Made by a program: the position numbers and the translations under genes. A stretch of 64,000 nt of DNA, taken from the NCBI GenBank assembly GCA_023665755.1, contig JAMPDF010000001.1, positions 493,178 through 557,177 on the forward strand, read 5' to 3'. Numbering within the stretch: position 1 is the first letter of the stretch; each line of letters opens with the position of its first letter. Below the pieces are notes generated by a model, which made no database searches, had not been told where the DNA came from, and saw nothing but the letters and a program-made list of their open reading frames with translations. Positions 1 to 7,887 of this stretch are shown piece after piece. This DNA comes from Prevotella sp. (GTDB taxonomy: Bacteria; Bacillota_I; Bacilli_A; ML615J-28; CAG-313).

Positions 1-984
1 ACCTTTGATTATTCCATCACAAATCAAACTAATGATCCAACTACTTGCACCAAGATGACTTAGCGTTTCTGAAACCCATCCTGAAAAAGAATGAATAACC
101 CCATCCACCAAATCTACCGTCCATGACCCTACTACACCAACTGCTAAATAATAGATAAGCGCCATAATACAAGCGAAAATAGGAATGGCAAGCCATTTAT
201 TAAGTAAAATTTTATCTAATTGATCCGTAATAGTTACCACATTTTTTGGTTGTGTTACACACTGATTTTTAATATCAGTAATAAAATTATAACGTTCATT
301 CGCAATAATCTGCTCTGTATCATATTGATAACTTTTTTCTATTTGATCAATCCGATATAAAATACTATCAGTCACGTAACAAAGGTATCGTTCCTCTTTT
401 TCAAAAATTTTAACTGCCTCAAAACGATTGCATCCCCTATGCCGCATAATATAATCAAGAATATCTTCTACACTAGGCGCATAGATTTTTTGATGATTGT
501 TTTCTAAAATGGACTTGCTAGTAATCAAGTGAATCAGTTCATCAATTCCTGTTTGTTTTAAGGCAGAAATTCTCACAATGGATGTATGCAATAATTCACT
601 TAATTTTTGTTCATCAATTTGAATCTGTTTTTTTTCTAACATATCAGCCATATTGAGGGCAATAATAACTTTTGTATCTAACTCTAGTAATTGAGTTGTT
701 AAGTATAAACTTCTTTCAATTGATGTAGCATCTACAATATTAATCACTACATCTGGTTTTTCTTCTAAAATATATCGCCTAGAAACCTCTTCTTCTGCTG
801 TATAAGGACTTAAAGAATATATACCAGGTAAATCTACTATAGTAATATCCGTATCCTTGATTTTTCCTTCTTTTCGTTCAATTGTTACACCTGGCCAATT
901 CCCAACTTTTTGGTTGGTTCCTGTCAATATATTAAATAGACTTGTTTTTCCACTATTTTGATTTCCAATCAATGCGACTTTCAT
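1..984 (-). CDS. feoB: Ferrous iron transport protein B, C-terminus outside window
   Basis: GTP-gated ferrous iron permease of the cytoplasmic membrane. About 328 residues are visible. The N-terminal G domain opens with GNQNSGKTS (G1), then NWPGVTIE, DLPGIYSLSPYT (G3) and LNMAD (G4). The reading frame stays open to the window edge, which falls in the first part of the membrane domain, near a segment matching the LICDG region of the second FeoB at 1688. The start ATG overlaps the stop of the upstream feoA by one base (TAATG), so the two are translationally coupled. Two FeoB copies side by side suggest different regulation or metal preference; the sequence alone does not say which. Confidence 0.95.
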   Translation of the reverse strand, partial: MKVALIGNQNSGKTSLFNILTGTNQKVGNWPGVTIERKEGKIKDTDITIVDLPGIYSLSPYTAEEEVSRRYILEEKPDVVINIVDATSIERSLYLTTQLLELDTKVIIALNMADMLEKKQIQIDEQKLSELLHTSIVRISALKQTGIDELIHLITSKSILENNHQKIYAPSVEDILDYIMRHRGCNRFEAVKIFEKEERYLCYVTDSILYRIDQIEKSYQYDTEQIIANERYNFITDIKNQCVTQPKNVVTITDQLDKILLNKWLAIPIFACIMALIYYLAVGVVGSWTVDLVDGVIHSFSGWVSETLSHLGASSWIISLICDGIIKG

Positions 985-1241
985 TATTTGATTACCTCAA
1001 TATCGATATTTTCCATTTCTTGTTTTCGAATGCAAAGTTCATACCCTCGTAATTCAATATCTACAGGATCCCCTAGTGGAGCAATTTTTTTTACTGTTAC
1101 TTCTACTCCTGTTGTAATTCCCATATCTAAAAGTCTTCTGCGTACTGCTCTACTATCATTATGTAATCCTGTTACACGTGCTATTTGACCAATTGTTAAA
1201 TCTGACAAATGCCCTTTTTGACCTTTTTTTAGATGTTTCAT
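984..1241 (-). CDS. feoA: FeoA-type SH3-like protein
   Basis: Small cytosolic protein with the FeoA SH3-like fold that partners FeoB in Fe(II) uptake; 85 residues. The family pattern is visible in the second half: RRRLLDMGIT, then a turn, then KIAPLGDPVDIELRGYEL. The frame extends further upstream to 1289, but the ATG at 1241 is preceded by GAGGGAAG at good spacing and begins at the usual FeoA N-terminus, so I chose it. It is co-transcribed and translationally coupled with the feoB copy that runs off the left edge. The N-terminus is longer than that of the FeoA at 3901. Confidence 0.93.
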   Translation of the reverse strand: MKHLKKGQKGHLSDLTIGQIARVTGLHNDSRAVRRRLLDMGITTGVEVTVKKIAPLGDPVDIELRGYELCIRKQEMENIDIEVIK

Positions 1242-1325
1242 AACTTCCCTCTTTTCATTATATTTCGAAATAGAACATAAGATACTCATCTCATTGTTCT
1301 TTAATTAGAAGTTCTTTCCTTATAT

Positions 1326-1355
1326 AATATACCACAAAACGCTCTATTTTGTAAA
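1326..1355 (-). promoter_or_regulatory. Promoter of the first feoAB pair
   Basis: TTTACA (1350–1355) and TATATT (1326–1331) are separated by 18 bp and point towards feoA at 1241. An inverted repeat ACAAAA…TTTTGT fills most of the spacer and could be an operator. None of the GTTAGC-type boxes found in front of the second feo cluster occurs here, so this pair may not belong to the same regulon. Confidence 0.5.
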
Positions 1356-1379
1356 GATTACGCCCTAAAATCAACAAAA

Positions 1380-1432
1380 AAACACAGTTAATTTTGGATA
1401 ATTTGCAATATATTACCTCATCTACTGTGTTT
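1380..1432 (-). terminator. Terminator-like inverted repeat after the feo cluster
   Basis: AAACACAGT and ACTGTGTTT are separated by a 35-base loop. On the minus strand the hairpin is followed by a T-tract, as expected for the end of the operon that finishes at 1498. The long loop makes it less certain. Apart from this and the promoter at 1326–1355, I see nothing in 1242–1497. Confidence 0.5.
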
Positions 1433-1497
1433 CTTTAATTTTTTATAGACAACCAACTTTATCTATGAATAATTATTACAATATATAATGCTTTAGT

Positions 1498-1650
1498 TTA
1501 TCTTTTCTTCAGTGGGCAATCTTGATGGCAGCCATCACAACCACAGCCACACCCTATTTTTCCCTTTTTACGATTTTTTAATTTTAGAAAAATCGGCAAT
1601 AATACAAGTACTATAGCTATTGCAATAATAAGATATTCAAACCATTCCAT
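1498..1650 (-). CDS. FeoB-associated Cys-rich membrane peptide
   Basis: A 50-residue protein. One N-terminal membrane segment (about residues 5–24) is followed by a basic stretch, then a dense cysteine cluster GCGCGCDGCHQDC, then a basic tail. This is the layout of the small FeoB-associated Cys-rich membrane proteins that follow feoB in many Firmicutes; a metal-handling role is inferred from position and cysteines. A strong ribosome site AGAAAGGAGG precedes the ATG at 1650. It lies 37 bases after feoB (1688–3901) on the same strand and should be the last gene of that operon. Confidence 0.85.
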   Translation of the reverse strand: MEWFEYLIIAIAIVLVLLPIFLKLKNRKKGKIGCGCGCDGCHQDCPLKKR

Positions 1651-1687
1651 CTATTGGATTGCCTCCTTTCTGTTTTATATACTATAT

Positions 1688-3901
1688 CTATGCCATCTTC
1701 CGTTTTTTTGCAACGTACCTGCCAAGGAATACCATTGCAACAACAAGAATAATTAATACTAACAATCCCAAATACCAACCGATTTCAAAGAGTTTACCAA
1801 TCCAGAAAATAGCCATCGATATGACATATGATGCACCTAGCCACCAAGCCATTGTTACTAAAAAGCCCTTTTTCGTACTTTCACCTTTTGCTGTAGCAAC
1901 TGCAGCAAAACATGGTAATGTAAATAGATTATAGGCTGCAAAAGCATAGATAGCCACATTACTTAAAGCAATGGTATCTTCAGTTAAACCTAGTGTACTC
2001 ATTGTACCTACAACATCTTCTTTTGCAATTAAACCTGTAATAGAAGCAACAGTATATTTCCATCCATCATTGCCCCAACTCCATCCACAAGGATAGAACA
2101 CATATTGAAGAACTCTTCCTAAATCAGCTAATATACTTTCACTAATGTCATCTACCATACCTGTCCAAAATGCCCATTTGAAATTAGACAAAAACCAAAT
2201 AACGATGATAGAAGCCGTGATAATTGTGGAGGCTTTATAGATAAAATGTTTGAATTTTTCCCATAAATGTGCCATTAAATTTTTAAATTGTGGCATATGA
2301 TAAGAAGGCAATTCCATAATAAAAGGAGGAACATCAGAATTTTTACTAAATGCCTTCATGATAAGTGCCGATAAAATCGCTACCACAATACCTAATACAT
2401 AAATTGAAAAAACAAATATATCACCTAAAAAGCTACCCACAACTACTGCAGCAAGCATTGCCCAAATAGGGGCTTTTGCACCACAACTAAAGAAAGGCGA
2501 AAGGCGAATTGCTAAATCTCTTTCTTTTTCATCCTCTAGCGTTTTAGTTGCCATCATCGCTGGAACAGAGCACCCAAATCCCATGAGCAACGGAATAAAA
2601 GCCTTACCTGATAGGCCAAACTTTCTAAAGGCTCTATCCATAATAAAGGCAACACGCGCCATATAACCAGAATCTTCTAAAATAGAAATAAATAAAAACA
2701 ATAATAGGATTTGTGGTAAGAAACTAAAAATAGCATCTAAGCCTGTAAGTAATCCATCACAAATAAGTCCTGTATACCAAGTTCCCTCAGGCATAAAGCT
2801 TGAAACCAAATCTATAATAGATCCAGTTATCCATCCCATCCAGCTTTGTAAAAATACGCCTAAAGAAGGAATTCCTGCAAGAACTGCTGCCTCACCATTT
2901 TCCATAGCTTCTGCTAATATATCTTCATATCCCATTCCTGTGAAGAAGTTGATCCAACCAGGATTAGATATTTCAATGCCAAATAAACTGTTTAAAAATA
3001 GTAAATCTTCACTAAAAACGAAGTGAAAGACAACAAACATGACAAGAAGAAAAAGCGGTATACTCCAAATGCGATGTGTCAACACTCTATCAATTTTATC
3101 GGATTTTGTAGCTTGCTCAGATGCTTTTGATTTTTTTACTGTTTTGACAAAATGTTTTGCAATATATTTGTATCTTGCATCAGCAATCATTCCTTCAAAG
3201 TCACCATCAAATGCACTAGCATCTATCGTTTTTTTCATATTTTCTACATCTTCTACAAGTGTTGAATGCAATGCCCTTTCTACACTATCTCCTTCAATTA
3301 ACTTAATCGCATGAAACAATGGACTCGCAACCTTTTGTAAATCAAGTTCATTTTGAGCCCTTTCTATAATTGATCCCATACTTGTTTCTGACAAAACACT
3401 AATCCCTTTTCTAGATTGACTTGCCTCTTCATAAGCCATTTTCATCAGCTCTTTAATGCCTTCATTCTTTAAAGCAGAGATTTCAATAACTGGAACATGA
3501 AGCATATTCTCTAATTCTTGAACCTGAATGACGTCACCATTTTTTCTAACAGTATCCATCATATTTAATGCAATGACAATGGGAACATCAATTTCAAGAA
3601 GTTGTGTAGTCAGATACAAGTTTCTTTCTAAATTAGTAGCATCAATTACATTGATTACACAATCTGGTTTTTCATCAACAATAAAATTTCTTGAAATAAT
3701 TTCTTCTGGTGTATAAGGAGAAAGCGAATATATTCCAGGCAAGTCAACAATTTGTACTGGTTTTGCTAATTTTTTATAAACTCCTTCTCTTTTATCTACA
3801 GTAACACCTGGCCAGTTACCAACATGCGCAGTTGCTCCTGTAAGACCATTAAATAAAGTCGTTTTCCCACAATTGGGATTACCCGCTAATGCAAATTTCA
3901 T
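1688..3901 (-). CDS. feoB: Ferrous iron transport protein B
   Basis: Full-length 737-residue Fe(II) permease. The N-terminal GTPase domain has GNPNCGKTT (G1), NWPGVTVDKREG (switch region), DLPGIYSLSPYTPEE (G3) and LNMMD (G4). A helical regulatory region follows to about residue 270, then a membrane domain with the two FeoB gate regions, including GYMARVAFIMDR and LLMGFGCSVPAMMATKT. The conserved cysteine of the GFGCSVP segment is present. The start ATG overlaps the stop of feoA by one base. It belongs to a feoA-feoA-feoB-Cys-rich operon whose promoter carries DtxR-type operators, so iron repression is likely. Confidence 0.97.
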   Translation of the reverse strand: MKFALAGNPNCGKTTLFNGLTGATAHVGNWPGVTVDKREGVYKKLAKPVQIVDLPGIYSLSPYTPEEIISRNFIVDEKPDCVINVIDATNLERNLYLTTQLLEIDVPIVIALNMMDTVRKNGDVIQVQELENMLHVPVIEISALKNEGIKELMKMAYEEASQSRKGISVLSETSMGSIIERAQNELDLQKVASPLFHAIKLIEGDSVERALHSTLVEDVENMKKTIDASAFDGDFEGMIADARYKYIAKHFVKTVKKSKASEQATKSDKIDRVLTHRIWSIPLFLLVMFVVFHFVFSEDLLFLNSLFGIEISNPGWINFFTGMGYEDILAEAMENGEAAVLAGIPSLGVFLQSWMGWITGSIIDLVSSFMPEGTWYTGLICDGLLTGLDAIFSFLPQILLLFLFISILEDSGYMARVAFIMDRAFRKFGLSGKAFIPLLMGFGCSVPAMMATKTLEDEKERDLAIRLSPFFSCGAKAPIWAMLAAVVVGSFLGDIFVFSIYVLGIVVAILSALIMKAFSKNSDVPPFIMELPSYHMPQFKNLMAHLWEKFKHFIYKASTIITASIIVIWFLSNFKWAFWTGMVDDISESILADLGRVLQYVFYPCGWSWGNDGWKYTVASITGLIAKEDVVGTMSTLGLTEDTIALSNVAIYAFAAYNLFTLPCFAAVATAKGESTKKGFLVTMAWWLGASYVISMAIFWIGKLFEIGWYLGLLVLIILVVAMVFLGRYVAKKRKMA

Positions 3902-4134
3902 TATTTAAATACCTCCATTAAAACTGCTTGTGCCTCAGATTTACGAATAGTTAATTCATATCCACGAATTGTAATTTCTATCGGATCTCCCATTGGCGCA
4001 AATTTTTTAACAATAATGTTTGCACCTGGTGTTACCCCCATATCATATAATCTTCTCTTGATTTTACCCTCTGCAACAATTTTTTTAACTGTTCCAGATT
4101 CTTTAGGTTGTAATTCATTTAAATACTTTTCCAT
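3901..4134 (-). CDS. feoA: FeoA-type protein, coupled to feoB
   Basis: A 77-residue SH3-like FeoA protein. The family signature is clear: RRLYDMGVTPGANI, then KKFAPMGDPIEITIRGYELTIRKSEA. Its stop overlaps the feoB start (TAATG), which favours balanced synthesis of the two partners. It lies 15 bases downstream of another FeoA-like gene. It is closely related to the FeoA encoded at 984–1241, supporting duplication of a feoAB module within this locus. Confidence 0.93.
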   Translation of the reverse strand: MEKYLNELQPKESGTVKKIVAEGKIKRRLYDMGVTPGANIIVKKFAPMGDPIEITIRGYELTIRKSEAQAVLMEVFK

Positions 4135-4149
4135 ACTTTACCTCTTTCT

Positions 4150-4365
4150 TCATTCTACATAAATGCGACTAGCTAGTTCTTGATTAAGAGCTAATCTTCC
4201 TTCTTTCACCTTGACAATCACATTGCCATGGCTACTTTGAATAAGCGTGAGTTCTGAGCCTTTCAAAATTCCTAGATTTTCTAAATGTCGTTTTGTTTTA
4301 TCATCAGAAACCACCTTTTTTACAAATAAATGTTTTTCCTGTTCAGCAATAATAAGGGGAATCAT
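4150..4365 (-). CDS. FeoA-domain protein, divergent copy
   Basis: A 71-residue protein with the FeoA-like layout: KRHLENLGILKGSELTL, then a strand-rich tail with VKVKEGRLALNQELA. It is more divergent than the other two FeoA proteins in the window and lacks the APMGDPI segment; SSHGNVIV takes its place. It is the first gene of the second feo operon, directly behind the operator-containing promoter. Tandem FeoA genes before feoB are common in Firmicutes; the separate role of this copy is unknown. Confidence 0.82.
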   Translation of the reverse strand: MIPLIIAEQEKHLFVKKVVSDDKTKRHLENLGILKGSELTLIQSSHGNVIVKVKEGRLALNQELASRIYVE

Positions 4366-4377
4366 ACTTTCCTTTCT

Positions 4378-4427
4378 GTTAGCAATCGCTAACTTATATT
4401 GATTAATTTTAGTTAGCCTAAGCTAAC
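4378..4427. promoter_or_regulatory. Two DtxR-type operators in the feo leader
   Basis: Two 16-bp palindromes of the form GTTAGC-N4-GCTAAC lie at 4378–4393 and 4412–4427, 34 bp apart. Both are just downstream of the -10 box of the feo operon promoter, a repressing position. The form matches the TTAG…CTAA pattern of DtxR-family boxes. The divergently encoded regulator at 4562 is the natural candidate to bind them. Confidence 0.82.
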
Positions 4428-4436
4428 ATCAATTAT

Positions 4437-4465
4437 ATTATACGCTAACGATAGACCAATTGCAA
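4437..4465 (-). promoter_or_regulatory. Promoter of the feoA-feoA-feoB operon
   Basis: TTGCAA (4460–4465) and TATAAT (4437–4442) are separated by exactly 17 bp, reading towards feoA at 4365. A lone half operator, GCTAAC on the plus strand (4444–4449), falls in the spacer, and two full operators follow the -10 box. Confidence 0.8.
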
Positions 4466-4482
4466 CAAAAATACACTTTTTT

Positions 4483-4498
4483 GTTAGCAAAAGATAAC
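4483..4498. promoter_or_regulatory. Third DtxR-type operator, next to the regulator promoter
   Basis: GTTAGC-N4-GATAAC differs from the two feo operators at one position and sits inside a longer imperfect palindrome, TTGTTA…TAACAA (4481–4500). It lies 12 bp upstream of the -35 box of the regulator gene and upstream of the feo promoter on the other strand, so it could serve autoregulation or looping. Confidence 0.7.
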
Positions 4499-4510
4499 AA
4501 ATTATATTAT

Positions 4511-4539
4511 TTGAACAACAATTGGTTTTATGCTATAAT
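4511..4539 (+). promoter_or_regulatory. Promoter of the DtxR-family regulator
   Basis: TTGAAC (4511–4516), a 17-bp spacer and TATAAT (4534–4539), followed by the ribosome site GTGAGGTG and ATG at 4562. Confidence 0.8.
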
Positions 4540-4561
4540 AAAGTATCAGTGAGGTGAATTT

Positions 4562-4930
4562 ATGCAATTGTATGAATCTGCAGAAGATTATTTAGAAAGA
4601 ATTTTGATGTTGCAAAATGAAGGAAAAAATGTTCGATCAATTGACATTGCTCAGTCCTTCAACTATTCTAGAGCTAGTGTCTCTAGAGCCATCAACAATT
4701 TGAAGAAAAGTCAATTAATTGAGATATCTTCTTCTGGTATCATCACACTTACCATAGAAGGCCACAAAATAGCAGAAAAAATGTTGACTAGACATACATT
4801 GCTAACTTCTTATTTTGTCAAACTAGGTGTCCCTTACGAAATAGCGAAAATAGATGCCTGCAAAATTGAACATGATCTTAGTGAAGAAACGTTTGATGCG
4901 ATTGTTAATCATATTGATAGTAAAAAATAA
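4562..4930 (+). CDS. DtxR/MntR-family metal-dependent repressor
   Basis: A 122-residue metal-sensing DNA-binding protein with an N-terminal winged helix (recognition region around residues 26–48, NYSRASVSRAINNL) and a helical dimerisation/metal domain. The C-terminal SH3-like domain is absent, as in MntR. Candidate ligands align with the family: D9 and E12, H78, and C100-x-x-E103-H104. The cysteine at 100 resembles iron-type DtxR/IdeR rather than the glutamate of Bacillus MntR. That residue, and the divergent feo operon with matching operators, make an iron-responsive repressor the best reading. The metal preference is inference. Confidence 0.88.
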   Translation: MQLYESAEDYLERILMLQNEGKNVRSIDIAQSFNYSRASVSRAINNLKKSQLIEISSSGIITLTIEGHKIAEKMLTRHTLLTSYFVKLGVPYEIAKIDACKIEHDLSEETFDAIVNHIDSKK

Positions 4931-4954
4931 AAATGCCTCTTTTGAAGCATTTTT
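4929..4954. terminator. Bidirectional terminator between regulator and LysM gene
   Basis: AAAAATGC…GCATTTTT hairpin with a TTTT loop. T-tracts occur on both strands, serving the plus-strand regulator ending at 4930 and the minus-strand LysM gene ending at 4960. Confidence 0.75.
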
Positions 4955-4959
4955 ATTTT

Positions 4960-5436
4960 TTATAAATAGATTTTAGTTCCTGACTTTAGCCATGTTCCGG
5001 CATTTGCTCGAAGTAATTGATCCGCTGTACGATTGGTTGATGATAGAATTGTATCTACTGTATCATTTTGTTTGACAATGTAGGTATTGTTGCGAGGTAT
5101 CTTTAAAACTTGCTCAGGCATAATTTGGAATCCTGCAAAATCATTATATAATCCCAAAAGAATTGGATCTACACCTAACTTAGTGGCAATTACATCTATG
5201 GTATCCCCTGGTTTTACAGTATAATTTTCAAAATAATAATCATCATCACTAGCACTTTGCTTTGGTATAATCAACACTTGTCCTGGAAATATGGTTGATG
5301 ATGTGAGCATATTGATATCGGTCAAATCAGATACGGTGGTATCATATTTTTTAGCAAGGTTATAAAGAGTATCTCCTTTTTTTACCGTATATTCCATATA
5401 ATCAATCCGTTTTCCATAGTTGTTAAAATTATTCAT
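4960..5436 (-). CDS. Triple LysM-domain protein, probable spore-coat or cortex-binding protein
   Basis: A 158-residue protein made of three LysM peptidoglycan-binding modules at about residues 14–58, 71–113 and 117–158. Each begins with a YTVKxGDT-type strand and ends near a P-x-Q-x-L-x-IP segment; the third is the most divergent. There is no signal peptide or membrane segment, so it is probably used in the mother cell during sporulation, as for SafA-like proteins. That fits the candidate sigma-K promoter directly upstream. The ATG is preceded by AGGAGGGG. A general wall-binding role is the alternative. Confidence 0.8.
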   Translation of the reverse strand: MNNFNNYGKRIDYMEYTVKKGDTLYNLAKKYDTTVSDLTDINMLTSSTIFPGQVLIIPKQSASDDDYYFENYTVKPGDTIDVIATKLGVDPILLGLYNDFAGFQIMPEQVLKIPRNNTYIVKQNDTVDTILSSTNRTADQLLRANAGTWLKSGTKIYL

Positions 5437-5455
5437 TCTTTCCCCTCCTCAACCT

Positions 5456-5483
5456 TAGTATATGCAAAAAGTCCAAAAGGGTG
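5456..5483 (-). promoter_or_regulatory. Candidate sigma-K promoter of the LysM gene
   Basis: CACC (5480–5483) and CATATACTA (5456–5464) match the sigma-K pattern mACm…CATAnnnTA with 15 bp between the two blocks. It ends about 20 bases before the LysM start codon and leaves room only for the ribosome site. Confidence 0.5.
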
Positions 5484-5566
5484 AAAAAAAAGCAATCTTA
5501 GTGAGAACAACTAGGCAAAGATAGAGCAGGGAAGCCCACTAGTTGTCCTCAGTAAAATTACTTTAC
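5484..5566 (-). ncRNA. Unassigned small RNA: one long hairpin with a U-tail
   Basis: A strong promoter (5573–5601) is followed by about 83 bases that fold almost end to end. The 5' arm GUAAUUUUACUGAGGACAAC continues to CUAG, and it pairs with the 3' arm CUAG-UUGUUCUCACUAAGAUUGC through about 21 pairs with one C/C mismatch and a few G·U pairs. The apical loop contains a small GGG-CUU-CCC hairpin. Eight U residues follow. No start codon with a ribosome site lies inside. I could not match it to 6S, 4.5S/SRP, T-box or any riboswitch I know. It could be a stand-alone sRNA or an attenuator ahead of the LysM gene. Confidence 0.6.
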
Positions 5567-5572
5567 AACAAT

Positions 5573-5601
5573 ATTATAACAAATTTGTCCTATTTACGCA
5601 A
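5573..5601 (-). promoter_or_regulatory. Promoter of the long-hairpin RNA
   Basis: TTGCGT (5596–5601) and TATAAT (5573–5578) with a 17-bp spacer, reading into the hairpin RNA. The predicted start is near 5566. Confidence 0.75.
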
Positions 5602-5873
5602 GTAATTGACACTTTTGTTACACGTTTTTTGACAATTTTGTCTAAAAAACAAAAAATAAAATCCTATAAGGATATAAATTCGCTCACAATTTTACTATTT
5701 ATTTCAACAATATGTCTCACTTGTCTATCTAAGAATCATAATTTTATCCATTTATTAGATAAAAAGCAGTCAAGAATTCATGCAGAAGAAAGAGATAAAA
5801 TGCATAGCAAAAATCTAAATGATAAGCAAATTTACTATAATATAATACCATAAATGACATAAATTTGTAAAGG

Positions 5874-5904
5874 AAAAACGTCTCAAAGAAGTGAGACGTT
5901 TTTT
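5874..5904. terminator. Terminator of thrS
   Basis: AAAAACGTCTCA and TGAGACGTTTTTT around a 6-base loop; T-tracts on both strands. It lies about 50 bases after the thrS stop on the minus strand. Between the RNA promoter at 5601 and this hairpin I see no convincing gene. Confidence 0.85.
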
Positions 5905-5956
5905 GTTACTTTTTAGCATTTTATTTGCATATAAAAATAGATATTTTTTTAAATTA

Positions 5957-7867
5957 TTATTTTCCTAAAGTCTTGATTTCTGTTAACATCATCTCAATAA
6001 AATGATTTAATTCCATCGTAACGGACTCATTTGAGCCGTGGTGGCGATACGTAATTGTGCGATTTTCCTTCTCCTGATTTCCTAATACAAGTGTATATGG
6101 AATCTTTTTCATTTGACTCTCTCTAATTTTATAATTCATTTTTTCATCACGTTCATCAATAGAAACACGAATGCCTACTTGATGCAACAAGTTTTCTACT
6201 TCTTTAGCATACTCACCATGTGCTTCTAAATTAACAGGAATAATAACCATTTGTTTTGGCGCAAGCCAAAGTGGAAATGCACCAGCAAAATGTTCAGTAA
6301 TAATACCAATAAACCTCTCTAATGAGCCAAAACAAGCACGATGAATCATTACTGGAGTTTGCTTTGATCCATCTTCCGCAATATATTTGCAATTGAATCG
6401 ACCAGGCAGTTGCATATCTAGTTGCACTGTACCACATTGCCAAATTCGGTTCATAGAATCTCGCAATTTAAAATCCAATTTTGGACCATAAAAAGCACCA
6501 TCTCCAGGATTGATTTTAAATTCGTGACCCGTAGCAAGGCAAGCTTCCTTCAATGCCTTTTCAGCCTCATCCCATACTTCAACTGTACCTATAAAATTAT
6601 CTTCAGGTCGAGTCGATAATTCAATTGCATAATTTAAACCAAATACAGAGTACACTTCATCATATAAAGAGATAATCTTTGCTACTTCATCGCCAATTTG
6701 ATCTTCGCGAAGGAATGTGTGTGCATCATCTTGCGTAAATCCTCTTACTCGGAATAAACCATTGAGGGCCCCACTTGCCTCATAGCGGTGAACATTACCT
6801 AATTCTGCATAACGAAGTGGTAATTCTTTATAGGAGTGTAAACCATTGTTATATACCAAAATAGCCCCTGGACAGTTCATTGGCTTAATGGCATAAGTAC
6901 CATCTTCTACATCAATTGTAAACATATCTTCTTTGTAATGATCCCAATGCCCAGATGTTTCCCATAATTCACGGTTTAACATAATTGGAGTATTGATGAC
7001 AGAATATCCTTTTTCACGATGGAGTTGAATCCAAAAATCTTCAAGTGTTCTGCGCAAAATATATCCATTAGGTAACCAAAAAGGGAGTCCTGGACCATAT
7101 TCACTTATCATAAATAAATCAAGTTCTCTTCCTAATTTACGATGATCACGTTTTTTTCTTTCTTCAAGATTGTGTAAATGTTGTTTTAAAGCTTCTTCAC
7201 TTGCAAAACAAGTCCCATATATTCTTTGTAACTGCGCTTTAGACGAATCTCCTCGCCAATAAGCACCACTAATACTCAAAAGCTTAAAGTGTTTCAACCA
7301 TTTTGTACTTGACACATGAGGTCCTCGGCACAAATCGCGAAAATCACCTTGTTCATAAATCGTAATGACAGCATCGTTTTCAAACTCTTGAATGATTTCT
7401 GTTTTATAAATATCTTCTTGAAACAAAGACAAAGCTTGGTCTTTAGAGACTTCATAACGAGTAATCGTTTCACCTGCGGCAACTAATGCTTGCATTTTCT
7501 TTTCAATTTTTGGTAAATCCTCTTCCGTCAATTGGATACCACCCAAATCCATATCGTAATAAAAGCCTTCTTCAATTGCTGGTCCTACACCAAACATAGC
7601 TTGAGGGTACAATGCTTTGATAGCCTGCGCCAATAAATGTGCACAAGAATGATTAAATATATCTTCATATCCATTAGATATAGCGGTTACCAATTCGATT
7701 TTTCCATCCTCATAAAGTGGTTTAGATACATCAATCAATTGATCATTGAATCGAGCAATCACACATTTTTTGGCAAGTCCACTAGAAATGCCAGTTGCTA
7801 TTTGAAGGGGAGTAACTCCTTCTTCAAACGCCTTAACAGATAAATCTGGAAATGTAATTTGAATCAT
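5957..7867 (-). CDS. thrS: Threonyl-tRNA synthetase
   Basis: A 636-residue class II enzyme that charges tRNA-Thr in the cytosol. Order: N-terminal TGS domain (about 1–60), SAD editing domain with HSCAHLLAQA (about 73–82), catalytic core, and C-terminal anticodon-binding domain (from about 530). The catalytic zinc site is visible as MNCPGA, DDAHTF and MIHRACFGSLERF, the last also being motif 3. Length is typical. The gene stands alone behind a T-box leader and ends in a strong terminator, so expression should follow the charging state of tRNA-Thr. The position next to the dnaB–dnaI block matches Bacillus. Confidence 0.98.
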   Translation of the reverse strand: MIQITFPDLSVKAFEEGVTPLQIATGISSGLAKKCVIARFNDQLIDVSKPLYEDGKIELVTAISNGYEDIFNHSCAHLLAQAIKALYPQAMFGVGPAIEEGFYYDMDLGGIQLTEEDLPKIEKKMQALVAAGETITRYEVSKDQALSLFQEDIYKTEIIQEFENDAVITIYEQGDFRDLCRGPHVSSTKWLKHFKLLSISGAYWRGDSSKAQLQRIYGTCFASEEALKQHLHNLEERKKRDHRKLGRELDLFMISEYGPGLPFWLPNGYILRRTLEDFWIQLHREKGYSVINTPIMLNRELWETSGHWDHYKEDMFTIDVEDGTYAIKPMNCPGAILVYNNGLHSYKELPLRYAELGNVHRYEASGALNGLFRVRGFTQDDAHTFLREDQIGDEVAKIISLYDEVYSVFGLNYAIELSTRPEDNFIGTVEVWDEAEKALKEACLATGHEFKINPGDGAFYGPKLDFKLRDSMNRIWQCGTVQLDMQLPGRFNCKYIAEDGSKQTPVMIHRACFGSLERFIGIITEHFAGAFPLWLAPKQMVIIPVNLEAHGEYAKEVENLLHQVGIRVSIDERDEKMNYKIRESQMKKIPYTLVLGNQEKENRTITYRHHGSNESVTMELNHFIEMMLTEIKTLGK

Positions 7868-7887
7868 TTTATTTTCTCCTTTTTCTA

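Noticed and set aside
5484..5566. Possible 6S or 4.5S (SRP) RNA
   Set aside because: The length is too short for 6S, and the SRP GGAA-tetraloop and asymmetric-loop sequence is absent, so it is reported as unassigned.
5629..5853. Plus-strand open frame of 74 codons
   Set aside because: It starts at a TTG inside a TTGACA-like run with no ribosome site, has low-complexity AT-driven composition and lies in the thrS–LysM gap.
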